NCBI GenBank assembly: GCA_051252415.1
Contig: JBPOGA010000005.1
Coordinates: forward strand, 148,356-212,355
From: JBPOFY01 sp051252415
GTDB taxonomy: Bacteria; Verrucomicrobiota; Verrucomicrobiia; Opitutales; Coraliomargaritaceae
Length of the DNA: 64,000 nt
Direction: 5' to 3'
In this document: piece after piece, positions 31,440 through 40,138 of the stretch
Layout: each line of letters begins with the position of its first letter
Numbering within the stretch: the first letter of the stretch is position 1
Notes under the pieces: generated by a model
What the model was told of the DNA's origin: nothing
The model's input: the letters and a program-made list of their open reading frames with translations, nothing else
Databases searched by the model: none
Translations under genes and position numbers: made by a program

Positions 31440-32585
31440 ATGAAACCGTCCGTAAAACCAAATCGTCCTTATTTCTCATCTGGCCCTTGCAGCAAGCGCC
31501 CTGGTTGGTCGCTTGAAGCGCTCAACGAAGCACTTGTCGGCCGATCTCACCGCGCAAAGCCTGCCAAGGCGCGCATCGAAGAAGTGATCGACAAGTCCTC
31601 CTCCATCCTCGGCCTGCCTGAGGGTTATGTCTGCGGAATCGTCCCCGCGTCCGACACAGGTGCAGTTGAAATGGCGATGTGGTCGCTCCTCGGCGAACGC
31701 GGCGTAGAGATGTGCGCATGGGAATCATTCGGTTCCGGTTGGGTCTCTGATGTGCTCAAGCAGCTCAAACTCGACAACGTCACCAAGCATGAAGCGGACT
31801 ACGGTCTTCTCCCTGATTTTTCAAAGGTGAACTTCAACAACGATGTGGTCTTCACATACAACGGCACCACTTCTGGCGTAAAGGTTCCAAATCTCGACTT
31901 CATCCCTGCCGACCGCGAAGGCCTCACGATCTGTGATGCGACTTCGGCTGTCTTTGCGATGGATATCGATTTCAGCAAGTTAGATGTCGTCACATGGTCT
32001 TGGCAAAAAGTCATGGGTGGCGAAGGCGCACACGGTATGATTGTGCTCAGCCCACGTGCCATCGCACGTCTCGAATCTTACACACCATCTTGGCCGATGC
32101 CGAAGATCTTCCGCATGACTAAGGGCGGCAAGCTCATCGACGGCATCTTCACTGGCGCCACGATCAACACCGTTTCCATGCTCTGCATCGAAGACGCTGT
32201 CGACGGTCTCCGCTGGGCTGAAAGCATCGGCGGACTACCAACACTCATCGAGCGCTCCGAGGCGAACCTCAAGGCAATTGCTGATTGGGTCGCCAAAACT
32301 GACTGGATTGACTTCCTCGCAGAAGACCCTGCCACGATTTCCAACACTTCAATCTGCCTAAAGATCACAGCAGATTGGTATCAAGCTCTCTCCGCCGACG
32401 AGCAAGCCGCGAAGGCGAAGCAGCTCGTCAGCCTACTCGACAAGGAAGACGTCGGTTACGACTTCGGCAGCTACCGCGACGCACCTGCGGGCCTCCGCAT
32501 CTGGGGTGGCGCAACGGTCGACACCGCCGACATCGAAGCACTGCTGCCATGGCTCGACTGGGCCTTTGCCGAGATCCAAGGGTAA
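31440..32585 (+). CDS. serC: Phosphoserine aminotransferase
   Basis: The 381-residue PLP enzyme opens PYFSSGPCSKRPGW. It has FTYNGTTSGVKVP, ICDATSAVFAMD and the PLP-binding lysine K190 in WSWQKVMGGEGAHGM, as in the alphaproteobacterial-type SerC subfamily. It converts 3-phosphohydroxypyruvate to phosphoserine in serine biosynthesis and can also act in pyridoxal phosphate synthesis. Length is normal. It is monocistronic, with a strong terminator 64 bases downstream. No serA lies in the window. Confidence 0.92.
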   Translation: MKPSVKPNRPYFSSGPCSKRPGWSLEALNEALVGRSHRAKPAKARIEEVIDKSSSILGLPEGYVCGIVPASDTGAVEMAMWSLLGERGVEMCAWESFGSGWVSDVLKQLKLDNVTKHEADYGLLPDFSKVNFNNDVVFTYNGTTSGVKVPNLDFIPADREGLTICDATSAVFAMDIDFSKLDVVTWSWQKVMGGEGAHGMIVLSPRAIARLESYTPSWPMPKIFRMTKGGKLIDGIFTGATINTVSMLCIEDAVDGLRWAESIGGLPTLIERSEANLKAIADWVAKTDWIDFLAEDPATISNTSICLKITADWYQALSADEQAAKAKQLVSLLDKEDVGYDFGSYRDAPAGLRIWGGATVDTADIEALLPWLDWAFAEIQG

Positions 32586-32649
32586 TACGCCGTTGGCGCG
32601 AACGTTGAACGCTCAACTTCGAACGTCCAAGGTCGAATAATTTAAAACA

Positions 32650-32680
32650 AAAGGCCGCTCCGCAACGAGCGGCCTTTTTT
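32650..32680 (+). terminator. Rho-independent terminator after serC
   Basis: AAAGGCCGCTC (32650-32660) pairs perfectly with GAGCGGCCTTT (32667-32677) around CGCAAC and is followed by T residues. The AAAGGCCG core recurs in the terminators after tRNA-Asp and dapL. Confidence 0.93.
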
Positions 32681-32722
32681 ATGTCTATAATGGTGGGCGT
32701 TGTCAGTATAGTCGTAGCAACG

Positions 32723-32793
32723 GTAGGAGAGGGTTTATCCCTCGACCTCCGCACCTCAACGATCCACTGGTCGAGGGATAAACCCTCTCCTAC
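32723..32793. repeat. Perfect 25-base inverted repeat, pair of GTAG-headed REP-like units
   Basis: The 25 bases at 32723-32747 recur as their exact reverse complement at 32769-32793, with a 21-base centre. Each arm begins GTAGGAGAGGG and contains its own small hairpin GAGGG-TTTAT-CCCTC, so the structure can fold as two short hairpins or one long one. It lies between serC and the IscA-like gene, whose 3' end it approaches. Confidence 0.9.
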
Positions 32794-32819
32794 AAAAAAA
32801 CGGATCGGTACAACAGATT

Positions 32820-33191
32820 CTAAATACTAAAGCTCTCGCCGCAGCTGCAGCTCGACTTTGCATTTGGGTTACTGAATTTAAACCCGCCACCGACCATCTT
32901 GTCGGAATAATCGAGGTGTGTGCCTTTCAAATAAAGCGCGCTCTTAGTGTCGACTAGGACTTTTGCATCTGAGGAGATGACCATGATGTCACCACGCTTA
33001 GGGTCGGCGACAAACTTCATTTTATAGCTCAAGCCATTGCAACCGCCGCCAGTGATCTTCACGCGGAGGTAATCCCCCTTCGCTTCACGGGCAATCAACG
33101 ACTGCAGCTTTACGCCCGCAGGTTCGGTAACGAGAATCAATTTCTCATTACCCAAACGCACGCCTTCTGGAATCTCTACTTCGGTTGCCAT
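32820..33191 (-). CDS. Iron-sulfur cluster insertion protein, HesB/IscA/ErpA family
   Basis: The 123-residue A-type carrier has the conserved cysteines in TGGGCNGLSYKMKF and, near the end, AKSSCSCGESF, the C-x-C-G pattern that binds the iron-sulfur cluster. It delivers clusters to apoproteins in the cytoplasm. ErpA or IscA identity cannot be fixed by eye, as no isc or suf genes are adjacent. It is divergent from the M16 protease gene. Confidence 0.92.
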   Translation of the reverse strand: MATEVEIPEGVRLGNEKLILVTEPAGVKLQSLIAREAKGDYLRVKITGGGCNGLSYKMKFVADPKRGDIMVISSDAKVLVDTKSALYLKGTHLDYSDKMVGGGFKFSNPNAKSSCSCGESFSI

Positions 33192-33315
33192 ACGAAACGG
33201 GTATGCGAAACCCGAGACCGCGCAAGCCTCTAAAGCAGAGTTTTCTACCCGCCATGCTTGCAGTTGCGTAAAACGGAACCTTTACTGCGACCCTACTGAC
33301 ACATTTAGACACACT

Positions 33316-36300
33316 ATGAAGCTTTTCCACTCTCTCCTTTTGGCTAGTTTGACCACCTTTTGCTTTGCGGCAGATACGCCCCCTGAAGGCATCGAGCTCA
33401 TTCGCACCGTCGACGGTATCGAGGAATATCGCCTAGATAGCAACGGTCTGCGCGTCTTGCTACTCCCAAATGAGGGGCAGCCGGTTGCCACAGTGATGGT
33501 CACCTACGAAGTCGGTGCACGTAACGAAGTCTCTGGCACCACCGGAGCCACACACATCTTAGAGCATATGATGTTTAAAGGCACGGACCGTTTCAATTCA
33601 GCTGAGGGCAATGACTACTCCAGCCTGATGGAACGTGTCGGCGCGCGCTCGAATGCGACCACATCCTTTGATCGCACAAACTACTTTGCCACACTTCCGA
33701 GTGCCTACGTGCCACTCACAATCGAGCTTGAAGCGGATCGCATGCGCAACCTTCGCATCCGTCAAGAAGACCTCGATTCCGAGATGACCGTGGTTCGCAA
33801 CGAATACGAGCGCGGCGAGAATAATCCGGTCCGCACACTGATCAAAGAGATCTTCGGCACGGCCTTTATCGCCCACCCTTACCAACACCCAATTATTGGA
33901 TGGCGCTCGGACATCGAAAACACATCCCCAGAAAAGCTGCGTGAGTTTTACGACATCTACTATTGGCCAGAAAATGCGGTGCTCACCGTGATCGGCGGTT
34001 TCGATAAAAGTAAAACACTCGAAGCCATTGTTCAAAATTATGGCCCGATTCCGAATGCCCCTGCCCCATTACCAACTGTCGACACTCTTGAACCGGAACA
34101 ACTCGGTCCTCGGCGCTTGGTGATCGAACGCACAGGTCAAGTCGGTGTCGTCATGACTGCATATAAGGTGCCGCAAGGCACTCACGAGGATTGGGCCGCA
34201 CTCTCTTTGCTCCAGCAAATTCTCGGCGCGGACAAAACAGGCCGCCTCTACCGCGCACTCGAAGACAGCGGCAAGGCGAGTTCCACGTTTGCTTATGCCC
34301 CACAGCTACGCGATCCGTGCTTATTCATCTTTGGTGCTTATCTGACGCCTGATGCCACGCATGAAGAAACCGAAGCGATCATCCTTGATGAACTCGCAAA
34401 ACTCATCAGTGGTGGCGTGGATATAGAAGAACTCGCACGCGCTAAATCAGTAATCAAAGCGAGCACTGTATACGGCCGCGACGGCTCTTATTCAGTCGCA
34501 AGCCAGATCAATGAATCCATCGCACTCGGTGATTGGACAACTTACATCACGCTCCCAAAGGCGATCCAAGAAGTCACACCTGAGGAAGTCCAACGTGTCG
34601 CCACAAAATACTTTATACAGAAAAACAGCACGACTGGTTGGTTCATCCCACAAAAGACACAGACCGCAGCCATTACCAGCTCCACGCCCTACGGCATCAA
34701 CTACTTTCGCGATCCAGAAGTATTTGGCCTACTGTATAATACAGATGAGGCTACCAACACAAATGTAGGTGGCGCGGCGGCTACCGAAGAAATCGCAATC
34801 GATTTCTCGAGCTCGATGCAAACCGCCACCGTTGCAGGGATCAATGTCATCGCGATCGATATGCCCATTGATGAAGTCGTCTCCTTCGTCGGTAGCTTCG
34901 CCGCAGGCGACACACTGAGCCCAGACGAGGCTCCTGCACTCGCAAGCTTGACCGCAAGTATGCTCGACAAAGGCACTTTGAAAAATGATCGTTTCGCAAT
35001 TGCGGAACGTCTCGATACGCTTGGCGCGGACTTGGGCTTCGCCTCCAGCGCGCATAGTCTTGAATTTTCTGGCCGCTTCCTACGCAACGATGCTGGAGCC
35101 GTCCTTGAGCTGCTGGCCGAGCAATTACGCGAACCGAAGTTCGATGCAGATGTTTTAGAAACAATAAAGAGCCGACAAGTCGCAGGACTATTGCAAGCCG
35201 TCGACGATCCCGATTACCGAGCGGGAGCAGCCGTCAGCCGTTCGCTCTACCCCAAAGACCACCCGAACTATGCGACACCAATCGACGCACTGATCGAAAA
35301 CGTCAAGGCAACCACCGTAGAAGGCATCCAAGCTTTCCACCAAGCCCACTACGGCCCGAAGTCCATGACACTCATTTTCGCTGGCGACATTGATTTCGAG
35401 CAACTCACCGCAGCGATCGATGTTGCTTTCGAAGGCTGGCACGGCGGCGTGGACTACCCTGCTGCTACCTCGAAACAGTTGAAAAACAAAGCGGGCTCGG
35501 AGCGTATCTATATTGCGGACAAGACCTCCGTATCCATTCGCTATGGCTACAATACGGGGCTTCAACGCACTAATGACGACTACCTCCCATTCATGGTCGG
35601 CAACTACATCCTCGGTGGCAGTTTCCAATCTCGCTTGATGCAAGAGGTGCGTAAGAAGCAAGGTCTCACTTATAGTGTCCACAGCCAGCACGAAGGCGAT
35701 ATTCTCACACAAGGAAACTGGCTCCTTAGTGCCAGCTTCTCACCGGCACTGCTCGACCAGGGTCTCGAAGCCACGAATGCAGTTGTTGGAGATTGGTATA
35801 CCAAAGGTGTCTCCGAAGACGAAGTGAATGCCGCAATCGAAACCCTGACCGGATCTTATCTAGTAGGACTTTCAACAACAGGCACTGTCGCTGGACAAGT
35901 GCTCAGTTTTGTCCAACGCGGCTTCGATCCACAATATATCGATGCTTACCCGAAACGCCTGCAAACGATTGATGCCGATCTGGTGAATGCAAAAATTAAA
36001 CAATACTTCAACCCAGACAAAGTCGTCCTCGTGGCCGCGGGTTCCTTAAGCGAAGCTGCAGACCCGGCCACGGAAGCCGCCTCCAACAAACAGGCGATCT
36101 CCGTGCGTCTCGACACCCCCAACGCAGGCTGGGCAATTAGCATCGATGCCATTTACCAAACCGACGAAAGCCTGGTGGTCATCTCTAAGCTAAACAACTC
36201 CAGCGACATGGCCGCACAAGTGATCACCACCGTCTCGGACACCGTGCATATCGCCGCGACTGAAGATGCGTTACCCGTTCGCCACTACATCCTCGGCAAG

Positions 36301-36399
36301 ACCTGGGAATGGGGTGCAAATAAAGATTACACCTTCGTTGAATCGATGGATGCCTTCGGAACCGCCCTCAAAAGAGCTAAAGAAGTCTATAAAAAGTAG
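33316..36399 (+). CDS. Exported double-domain M16 zinc metalloprotease
   Basis: The 1027-residue protein has a signal peptide (1-19). The first M16 domain has the inverted zinc motif H80-I-L-E83-H84 (GATHILEHMMFKG) and EYERGEN. A second M16-like domain starts at about 490, without HxxEH, as usual for the inactive half of pitrilysin/PqqL-type single-chain enzymes. Family blocks GDIDFEQLTAAI, LMQEVRKKQGLTYSV and YFNPDKVVLVAAG are present. An unusual extra C-terminal domain of about 100 residues follows position 925. It probably degrades peptides in the periplasm. Confidence 0.9.
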   Translation: MKLFHSLLLASLTTFCFAADTPPEGIELIRTVDGIEEYRLDSNGLRVLLLPNEGQPVATVMVTYEVGARNEVSGTTGATHILEHMMFKGTDRFNSAEGNDYSSLMERVGARSNATTSFDRTNYFATLPSAYVPLTIELEADRMRNLRIRQEDLDSEMTVVRNEYERGENNPVRTLIKEIFGTAFIAHPYQHPIIGWRSDIENTSPEKLREFYDIYYWPENAVLTVIGGFDKSKTLEAIVQNYGPIPNAPAPLPTVDTLEPEQLGPRRLVIERTGQVGVVMTAYKVPQGTHEDWAALSLLQQILGADKTGRLYRALEDSGKASSTFAYAPQLRDPCLFIFGAYLTPDATHEETEAIILDELAKLISGGVDIEELARAKSVIKASTVYGRDGSYSVASQINESIALGDWTTYITLPKAIQEVTPEEVQRVATKYFIQKNSTTGWFIPQKTQTAAITSSTPYGINYFRDPEVFGLLYNTDEATNTNVGGAAATEEIAIDFSSSMQTATVAGINVIAIDMPIDEVVSFVGSFAAGDTLSPDEAPALASLTASMLDKGTLKNDRFAIAERLDTLGADLGFASSAHSLEFSGRFLRNDAGAVLELLAEQLREPKFDADVLETIKSRQVAGLLQAVDDPDYRAGAAVSRSLYPKDHPNYATPIDALIENVKATTVEGIQAFHQAHYGPKSMTLIFAGDIDFEQLTAAIDVAFEGWHGGVDYPAATSKQLKNKAGSERIYIADKTSVSIRYGYNTGLQRTNDDYLPFMVGNYILGGSFQSRLMQEVRKKQGLTYSVHSQHEGDILTQGNWLLSASFSPALLDQGLEATNAVVGDWYTKGVSEDEVNAAIETLTGSYLVGLSTTGTVAGQVLSFVQRGFDPQYIDAYPKRLQTIDADLVNAKIKQYFNPDKVVLVAAGSLSEAADPATEAASNKQAISVRLDTPNAGWAISIDAIYQTDESLVVISKLNNSSDMAAQVITTVSDTVHIAATEDALPVRHYILGKTWEWGANKDYTFVESMDAFGTALKRAKEVYKK

Positions 36400-36474
36400 C
36401 CTCCTTTTTCATATTCAGACATTCCAGCTCACAAAAAACTTTTCACTGCCCCCTTTTCACTATCCACTCCTGCT

Positions 36475-36924
36475 ATGCCTAAGATAGACATCGAAACTCT
36501 CAAATTCATCCTCCAGCGCAACGAGCCTGATATCCGCAAAATCAACGCCGTGATGCAGGAAATCGAAATGGAGCTCAAAGCTGAGGAAGAGGAAAAGGCA
36601 AATCGCCCACCTCCAGTAAAAAAACAGTTCTCTATCATTTTGTCCGATGCAGATGGCTCGTTGGCGGATAAAGACATCGTCGGCTGGGTCGTGCAGATCC
36701 CTGAAGACGACCCTGTGACGATTGCACCGAGTAAGATTATCCAAGCTGCTTACGAGTTCAATACCACGCCCAAGGGCCGCCGTATGCCGGTCGAAACCAT
36801 TGGTGAAGCCTGCGAAGCAGTTAGCGCCAAACTACTTAAAGAACAGAACGTTTGGGTAAAAACCAAGGCACCTGTTTTCGCCGTTTCAGTCGCTAACAAG
36901 ATCCCCACTGACGAGTCTGAATAA
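36475..36924 (+). CDS. Conserved-looking protein of unknown function
   Basis: The 149-residue soluble protein has a charged helical start (IETLKFILQRNEPDIRKINAVMQEIEMELKAEE trimmed in place), a proline hinge (RPPPVKKQF) and an alpha/beta C-terminal part with FSIILSDADG, VGWVVQIPEDDP and FAVSVANKI. I recognise no family. It follows the protease gene by 75 bases, with a G-poor TTCACTATCCACTCC tract before its start. tRNA-Asp follows downstream. Confidence 0.55.
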   Translation: MPKIDIETLKFILQRNEPDIRKINAVMQEIEMELKAEEEEKANRPPPVKKQFSIILSDADGSLADKDIVGWVVQIPEDDPVTIAPSKIIQAAYEFNTTPKGRRMPVETIGEACEAVSAKLLKEQNVWVKTKAPVFAVSVANKIPTDESE

Positions 36925-36950
36925 ATATTTAAAAAAGTAGAAAACACCGC

Positions 36951-36978
36951 TTGACTTAGGAATCTCGATTTCTACTGT
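36951..36978 (+). promoter_or_regulatory. Candidate promoter of tRNA-Asp
   Basis: TTGACT at 36951-36956 and TACTGT at 36973-36978 are 16 bases apart, and the -10 ends 19 bases before the mature tRNA. The -35 is strong and the -10 weak; the call rests on position and spacing. Confidence 0.5.
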
Positions 36979-36997
36979 CTGCATCTTCTAACTTTTA

Positions 36998-37074
36998 GGG
37001 GTAGTAGCTCAGTTGGTTAGAGCGCCTGCCTGTCACGCAGGAGGCCGCGAGTTCAAGTCTCGTCTATCCCGCCA
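36998..37074 (+). tRNA. tRNA-Asp (anticodon GTC)
   Basis: The 77-base gene folds as a full cloverleaf. Acceptor GGGGTAG pairs with CTATCCC including one G-T pair. The D arm contains AGCTCAGTTGGTTAGAGC, the anticodon arm is CCTGC-CTGTCAC-GCAGG with anticodon GTC, and the T arm contains GTTCAAGTC. Discriminator G and an encoded CCA end the gene. A terminator follows immediately. Confidence 0.97.
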
Positions 37075-37077
37075 TTT

Positions 37078-37110
37078 AAAAGGCCGTTTCGAAAGAAGCG
37101 GCCTTTTTTT
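37078..37110 (+). terminator. Rho-independent terminator after tRNA-Asp
   Basis: GGCCGTTTC (37082-37090) pairs with GAAGCGGCC (37095-37103), with one G-T pair, around a GAAA tetraloop. It is flanked by AAAA and a run of seven T. Confidence 0.93.
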
Positions 37111-37410
<300 letters not shown>

Positions 37411-38061
37411 ATGCAACGCCGTGTTCAGCCTGAGCTACTCGATGACCTTCCCAGTGGACACCCCGACGCGCTCAGCAGTCGCAAAGATCTCGTGCGCATC
37501 AACCAACTGATGGGCAATGGGCGCTGGCTCCAGAAGATGCTCATTAAGCAGACTTGTTCTGGGAGCAGTCACTTACTCGAAATTGGCGCGGGCGATGGCA
37601 CACTCGCCAAGCAGCTCATCTCATCCCTAAAGCCCCACTGTTACACCGCGCTCGACCTCGCAGAGCAACCACATGACTGGCCGACCGACGCCAATTGGGT
37701 GCAAGGTAACTTGCTCGCATACAATGACTACGATAGCGCGACGCATTTGCTCGCGAGTTTGATCCTACACCATTTTAAAGAGCCGCAACTGGCTCAACTC
37801 GGTGAACTGATAAAATCCAGCGGCATCCAACAGATCATCGCCTGCGAACCCTGCCGTCGTGCATTTCACAAGACACAATTGCGCGCGGGAAAACTGATAG
37901 GGTTCAACCATGTCACCCTCCACGACGGCTGCGTCAGCGTGGATGCCGGCTTCCGGGGCGACGAACTCCCGCAGCTACTCGGCTTGGACGCCTCACGATG
38001 GAAGTGGACAATCTCTGAAACCTTCATGGGTGCATACCGGATGCACGCACAACGCCGATGA
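37411..38061 (+). CDS. SAM-dependent methyltransferase of the type III PKS operon
   Basis: The 216-residue class I methyltransferase has motif I LLEIGAGDGTLAKQL (about residues 55-69), an acidic post-I residue in ALDLAE, and HLLASLILHHFKEPQLAQL at motif IV-V. It starts the operon and its stop overlaps the start of the FAD oxidoreductase (ATGA). Methyltransferases in type III PKS operons usually methylate the polyketide phenol or pyrone hydroxyl (as SrsB does in Streptomyces griseus), which is the likely role here. Confidence 0.82.
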   Translation: MQRRVQPELLDDLPSGHPDALSSRKDLVRINQLMGNGRWLQKMLIKQTCSGSSHLLEIGAGDGTLAKQLISSLKPHCYTALDLAEQPHDWPTDANWVQGNLLAYNDYDSATHLLASLILHHFKEPQLAQLGELIKSSGIQQIIACEPCRRAFHKTQLRAGKLIGFNHVTLHDGCVSVDAGFRGDELPQLLGLDASRWKWTISETFMGAYRMHAQRR

Positions 38062-39077
38062 AACCAATCACCATTGCAGGCGCAGGCCTCGCCGGACTTG
38101 CACTTGGCAATGCCCTCCAACGCGAAGGCGTGCCCGTAACCCTTCACGAAGCAGGCACGCTGCCACGGCATCGCGTCTGTGGGGAGTTTATCTGTGGCCG
38201 TGGTGCCGATGCACTCACTGACATGGGACTCGCCGGGACGCTTGAAGACTGCGCCTATCATCGGACCACGACCTGGCACATTCGGAATAGACTGATCCTG
38301 CAAACCGACCTACCGACGCCCGCAGTTGGCATTTCGCGGCACCTTCTGGACATACGGCTAGCAAATCACTTCGAAGCCATGGGCGGCCAACTACGACTCA
38401 ACAGTCGCTACACAGCATCCGAATTAAGCGAAGGCGTTATTTACTGCAACGGTAGGCGCGCAACCAAGTCCAATTGGATTGGCCTCAAAGTCCACTGCAC
38501 TGATCTAACCACCACCTCTGACCTAGAGCTTCACTTAGGCCACCAGGGATACATCGGTATGTCTGCCATTGAGAACGGCCGCGTCAATGTATGCGCGCTC
38601 TTTAAGAAAGACCCTTCACTCAAAGCCGCCCGAGAAGATTGGCTCATCACTTACCTCCATGCCTGTGGCCTGAACAATGTCGCTGAGCGTATATCCGGCG
38701 CAGAAATTGACCCCACCAGCCACGCAGGTGTAGCTGGAATCGAGTTTTCTCAAATCCCCAACAAAGGCATGGAGCAACTACGCCTCGGCGACGCCTACAG
38801 CGTGATCCCTCCCTTCACTGGCAACGGCATGTCCATCGCACTCGAATCCGCCAAAATCGCCCTACCCCACGTGCTCGATTACACCAATGGGCAGCTGTCA
38901 TGGAAACAAACACTCAGTCAGATCGACACCCAATTCCGCGACCAATTTAATCACCGCTTGCGAACCGCCCGCATGCTCCATCCGTGGCTCAACTCTACAC
39001 TTGGGCAACAGGCTCTCTCCGCGCTCGCGCGCACCCATTTGCTCCCTTTTCAATTCCTTTATAAACTCACGCACTAA
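38058..39077 (+). CDS. FAD-dependent oxidoreductase of the type III PKS operon
   Basis: The 339-residue flavoprotein of the geranylgeranyl reductase/PHBH-like group has an N-terminal dinucleotide fold (IAGAGLAGLALGNAL), HRVCGEFICG and the FAD-contact motif LGDAYSVIPPFTGNGMSIAL. It overlaps the methyltransferase by 4 bases, and its stop shares one base with the PKS start. Either ring hydroxylation of the polyketide, by analogy to SrsC, or a reduction step would fit; the sequence does not decide. Confidence 0.84.
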   Translation: MKPITIAGAGLAGLALGNALQREGVPVTLHEAGTLPRHRVCGEFICGRGADALTDMGLAGTLEDCAYHRTTTWHIRNRLILQTDLPTPAVGISRHLLDIRLANHFEAMGGQLRLNSRYTASELSEGVIYCNGRRATKSNWIGLKVHCTDLTTTSDLELHLGHQGYIGMSAIENGRVNVCALFKKDPSLKAAREDWLITYLHACGLNNVAERISGAEIDPTSHAGVAGIEFSQIPNKGMEQLRLGDAYSVIPPFTGNGMSIALESAKIALPHVLDYTNGQLSWKQTLSQIDTQFRDQFNHRLRTARMLHPWLNSTLGQQALSALARTHLLPFQFLYKLTH

Positions 39078-40105
39078 TGTATCTTCAAGCAATCAGTCAT
39101 GCCGTCCCGAAGTCATCTTTCACCCAAAAAGATTGTTGGGATATCCTCACCAAGTCGCCAGAGTTTGAGCAACTGAAGCCCCGCTCACAGACACTCCTCG
39201 AAAAGATCTTAAAAGGCGACACAGGCATCCACAAGCGACACTTTGCAACCGAGCAAGTCGACCGACTTTTTTCACTCAGCGCGGAAGAGCTCAGCCATGA
39301 CTTTGAACACAACGCCCCCGCCCTGGCGACCAAAGCGCTCACCGACGCGCTGGACTCCGCAGGCATCAAAGCAAACGAACTCAACGCCCTATTGATCTGC
39401 ACCTGCACAGGCTACCTTTGCCCAGGCTTGACTAGTTACGTCGCCGAATCTTTAGGGCTGAACAGCAACACCTATTTACAAGACATCGTCGGCCACGGCT
39501 GTGGCGCAGCAATTCCGACACTCCGCAGCGCACAGGGCATCCTCGCCGCGAATCCAGACGCCACGATAGCGTGCATTGCCGTAGAAGTCTGCTCGGCGGC
39601 GTTTTATCTCGACGACGACCCCGGCGTCCTCATCAGCGCTTGCCTTTTCGGCGACGCTGCCTCAGCGACCATTTGGTCGAACAACCCACGCAAGACGGAA
39701 TATCGTATCAGTAATTTAGATACGCGACACAAACCCGAGGCACGAGAGCTACTACGCTTCACAAACGAAGCAGGTAAGCTCAGAAACAAACTCGACCGCA
39801 CCGTGCCACAAGTCGCCGCACCTATTGTGCGCGAACTCTACGAAGCAGCACAGATAAGCGGACCACACCGCATCGCTGCCCACGTCGGGGGGCGCGACGT
39901 GCTACTCGCTCTAGAAAACGAATTAGACATCCCGAAGCTTGAAGAAAGCTGGCAGATTCTAAACGACTACGGCAATACAAGCAGCCCGTCCGTGCTCATC
40001 GCCACCGAAGCGATCATCAATTCGAACCAGCCCGCCGACACCATCTGGCTCACCTCATTCGGCGCCGGCTTTGCCGCGCACAGTTGCAAATTAGTAAAAG
40101 ACTAA
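39077..40105 (+). CDS. Type III polyketide synthase (chalcone/stilbene synthase family)
   Basis: The 342-residue homodimeric ketosynthase has an assignable triad: C142 in GHGCGAAIPTLRSAQ, H269 in AAHVGG (usually HPGG) and N300 in DYGNTSSPSVL. The block IAVEVCSAAFYLDD matches the family VELCS segment. It extends a CoA-bound starter with malonyl-CoA and cyclises the product to resorcinols, pyrones or related rings. The operon (methyltransferase, flavoprotein, PKS) repeats the gene set of srsABC from Streptomyces griseus, which makes methylated phenolic lipids. The actual product is unknown. Confidence 0.9.
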   Translation: MYLQAISHAVPKSSFTQKDCWDILTKSPEFEQLKPRSQTLLEKILKGDTGIHKRHFATEQVDRLFSLSAEELSHDFEHNAPALATKALTDALDSAGIKANELNALLICTCTGYLCPGLTSYVAESLGLNSNTYLQDIVGHGCGAAIPTLRSAQGILAANPDATIACIAVEVCSAAFYLDDDPGVLISACLFGDAASATIWSNNPRKTEYRISNLDTRHKPEARELLRFTNEAGKLRNKLDRTVPQVAAPIVRELYEAAQISGPHRIAAHVGGRDVLLALENELDIPKLEESWQILNDYGNTSSPSVLIATEAIINSNQPADTIWLTSFGAGFAAHSCKLVKD

Positions 40106-40138
40106 AGTCAGCTAAGTGCTCTCGCATGGTAACGGCAT

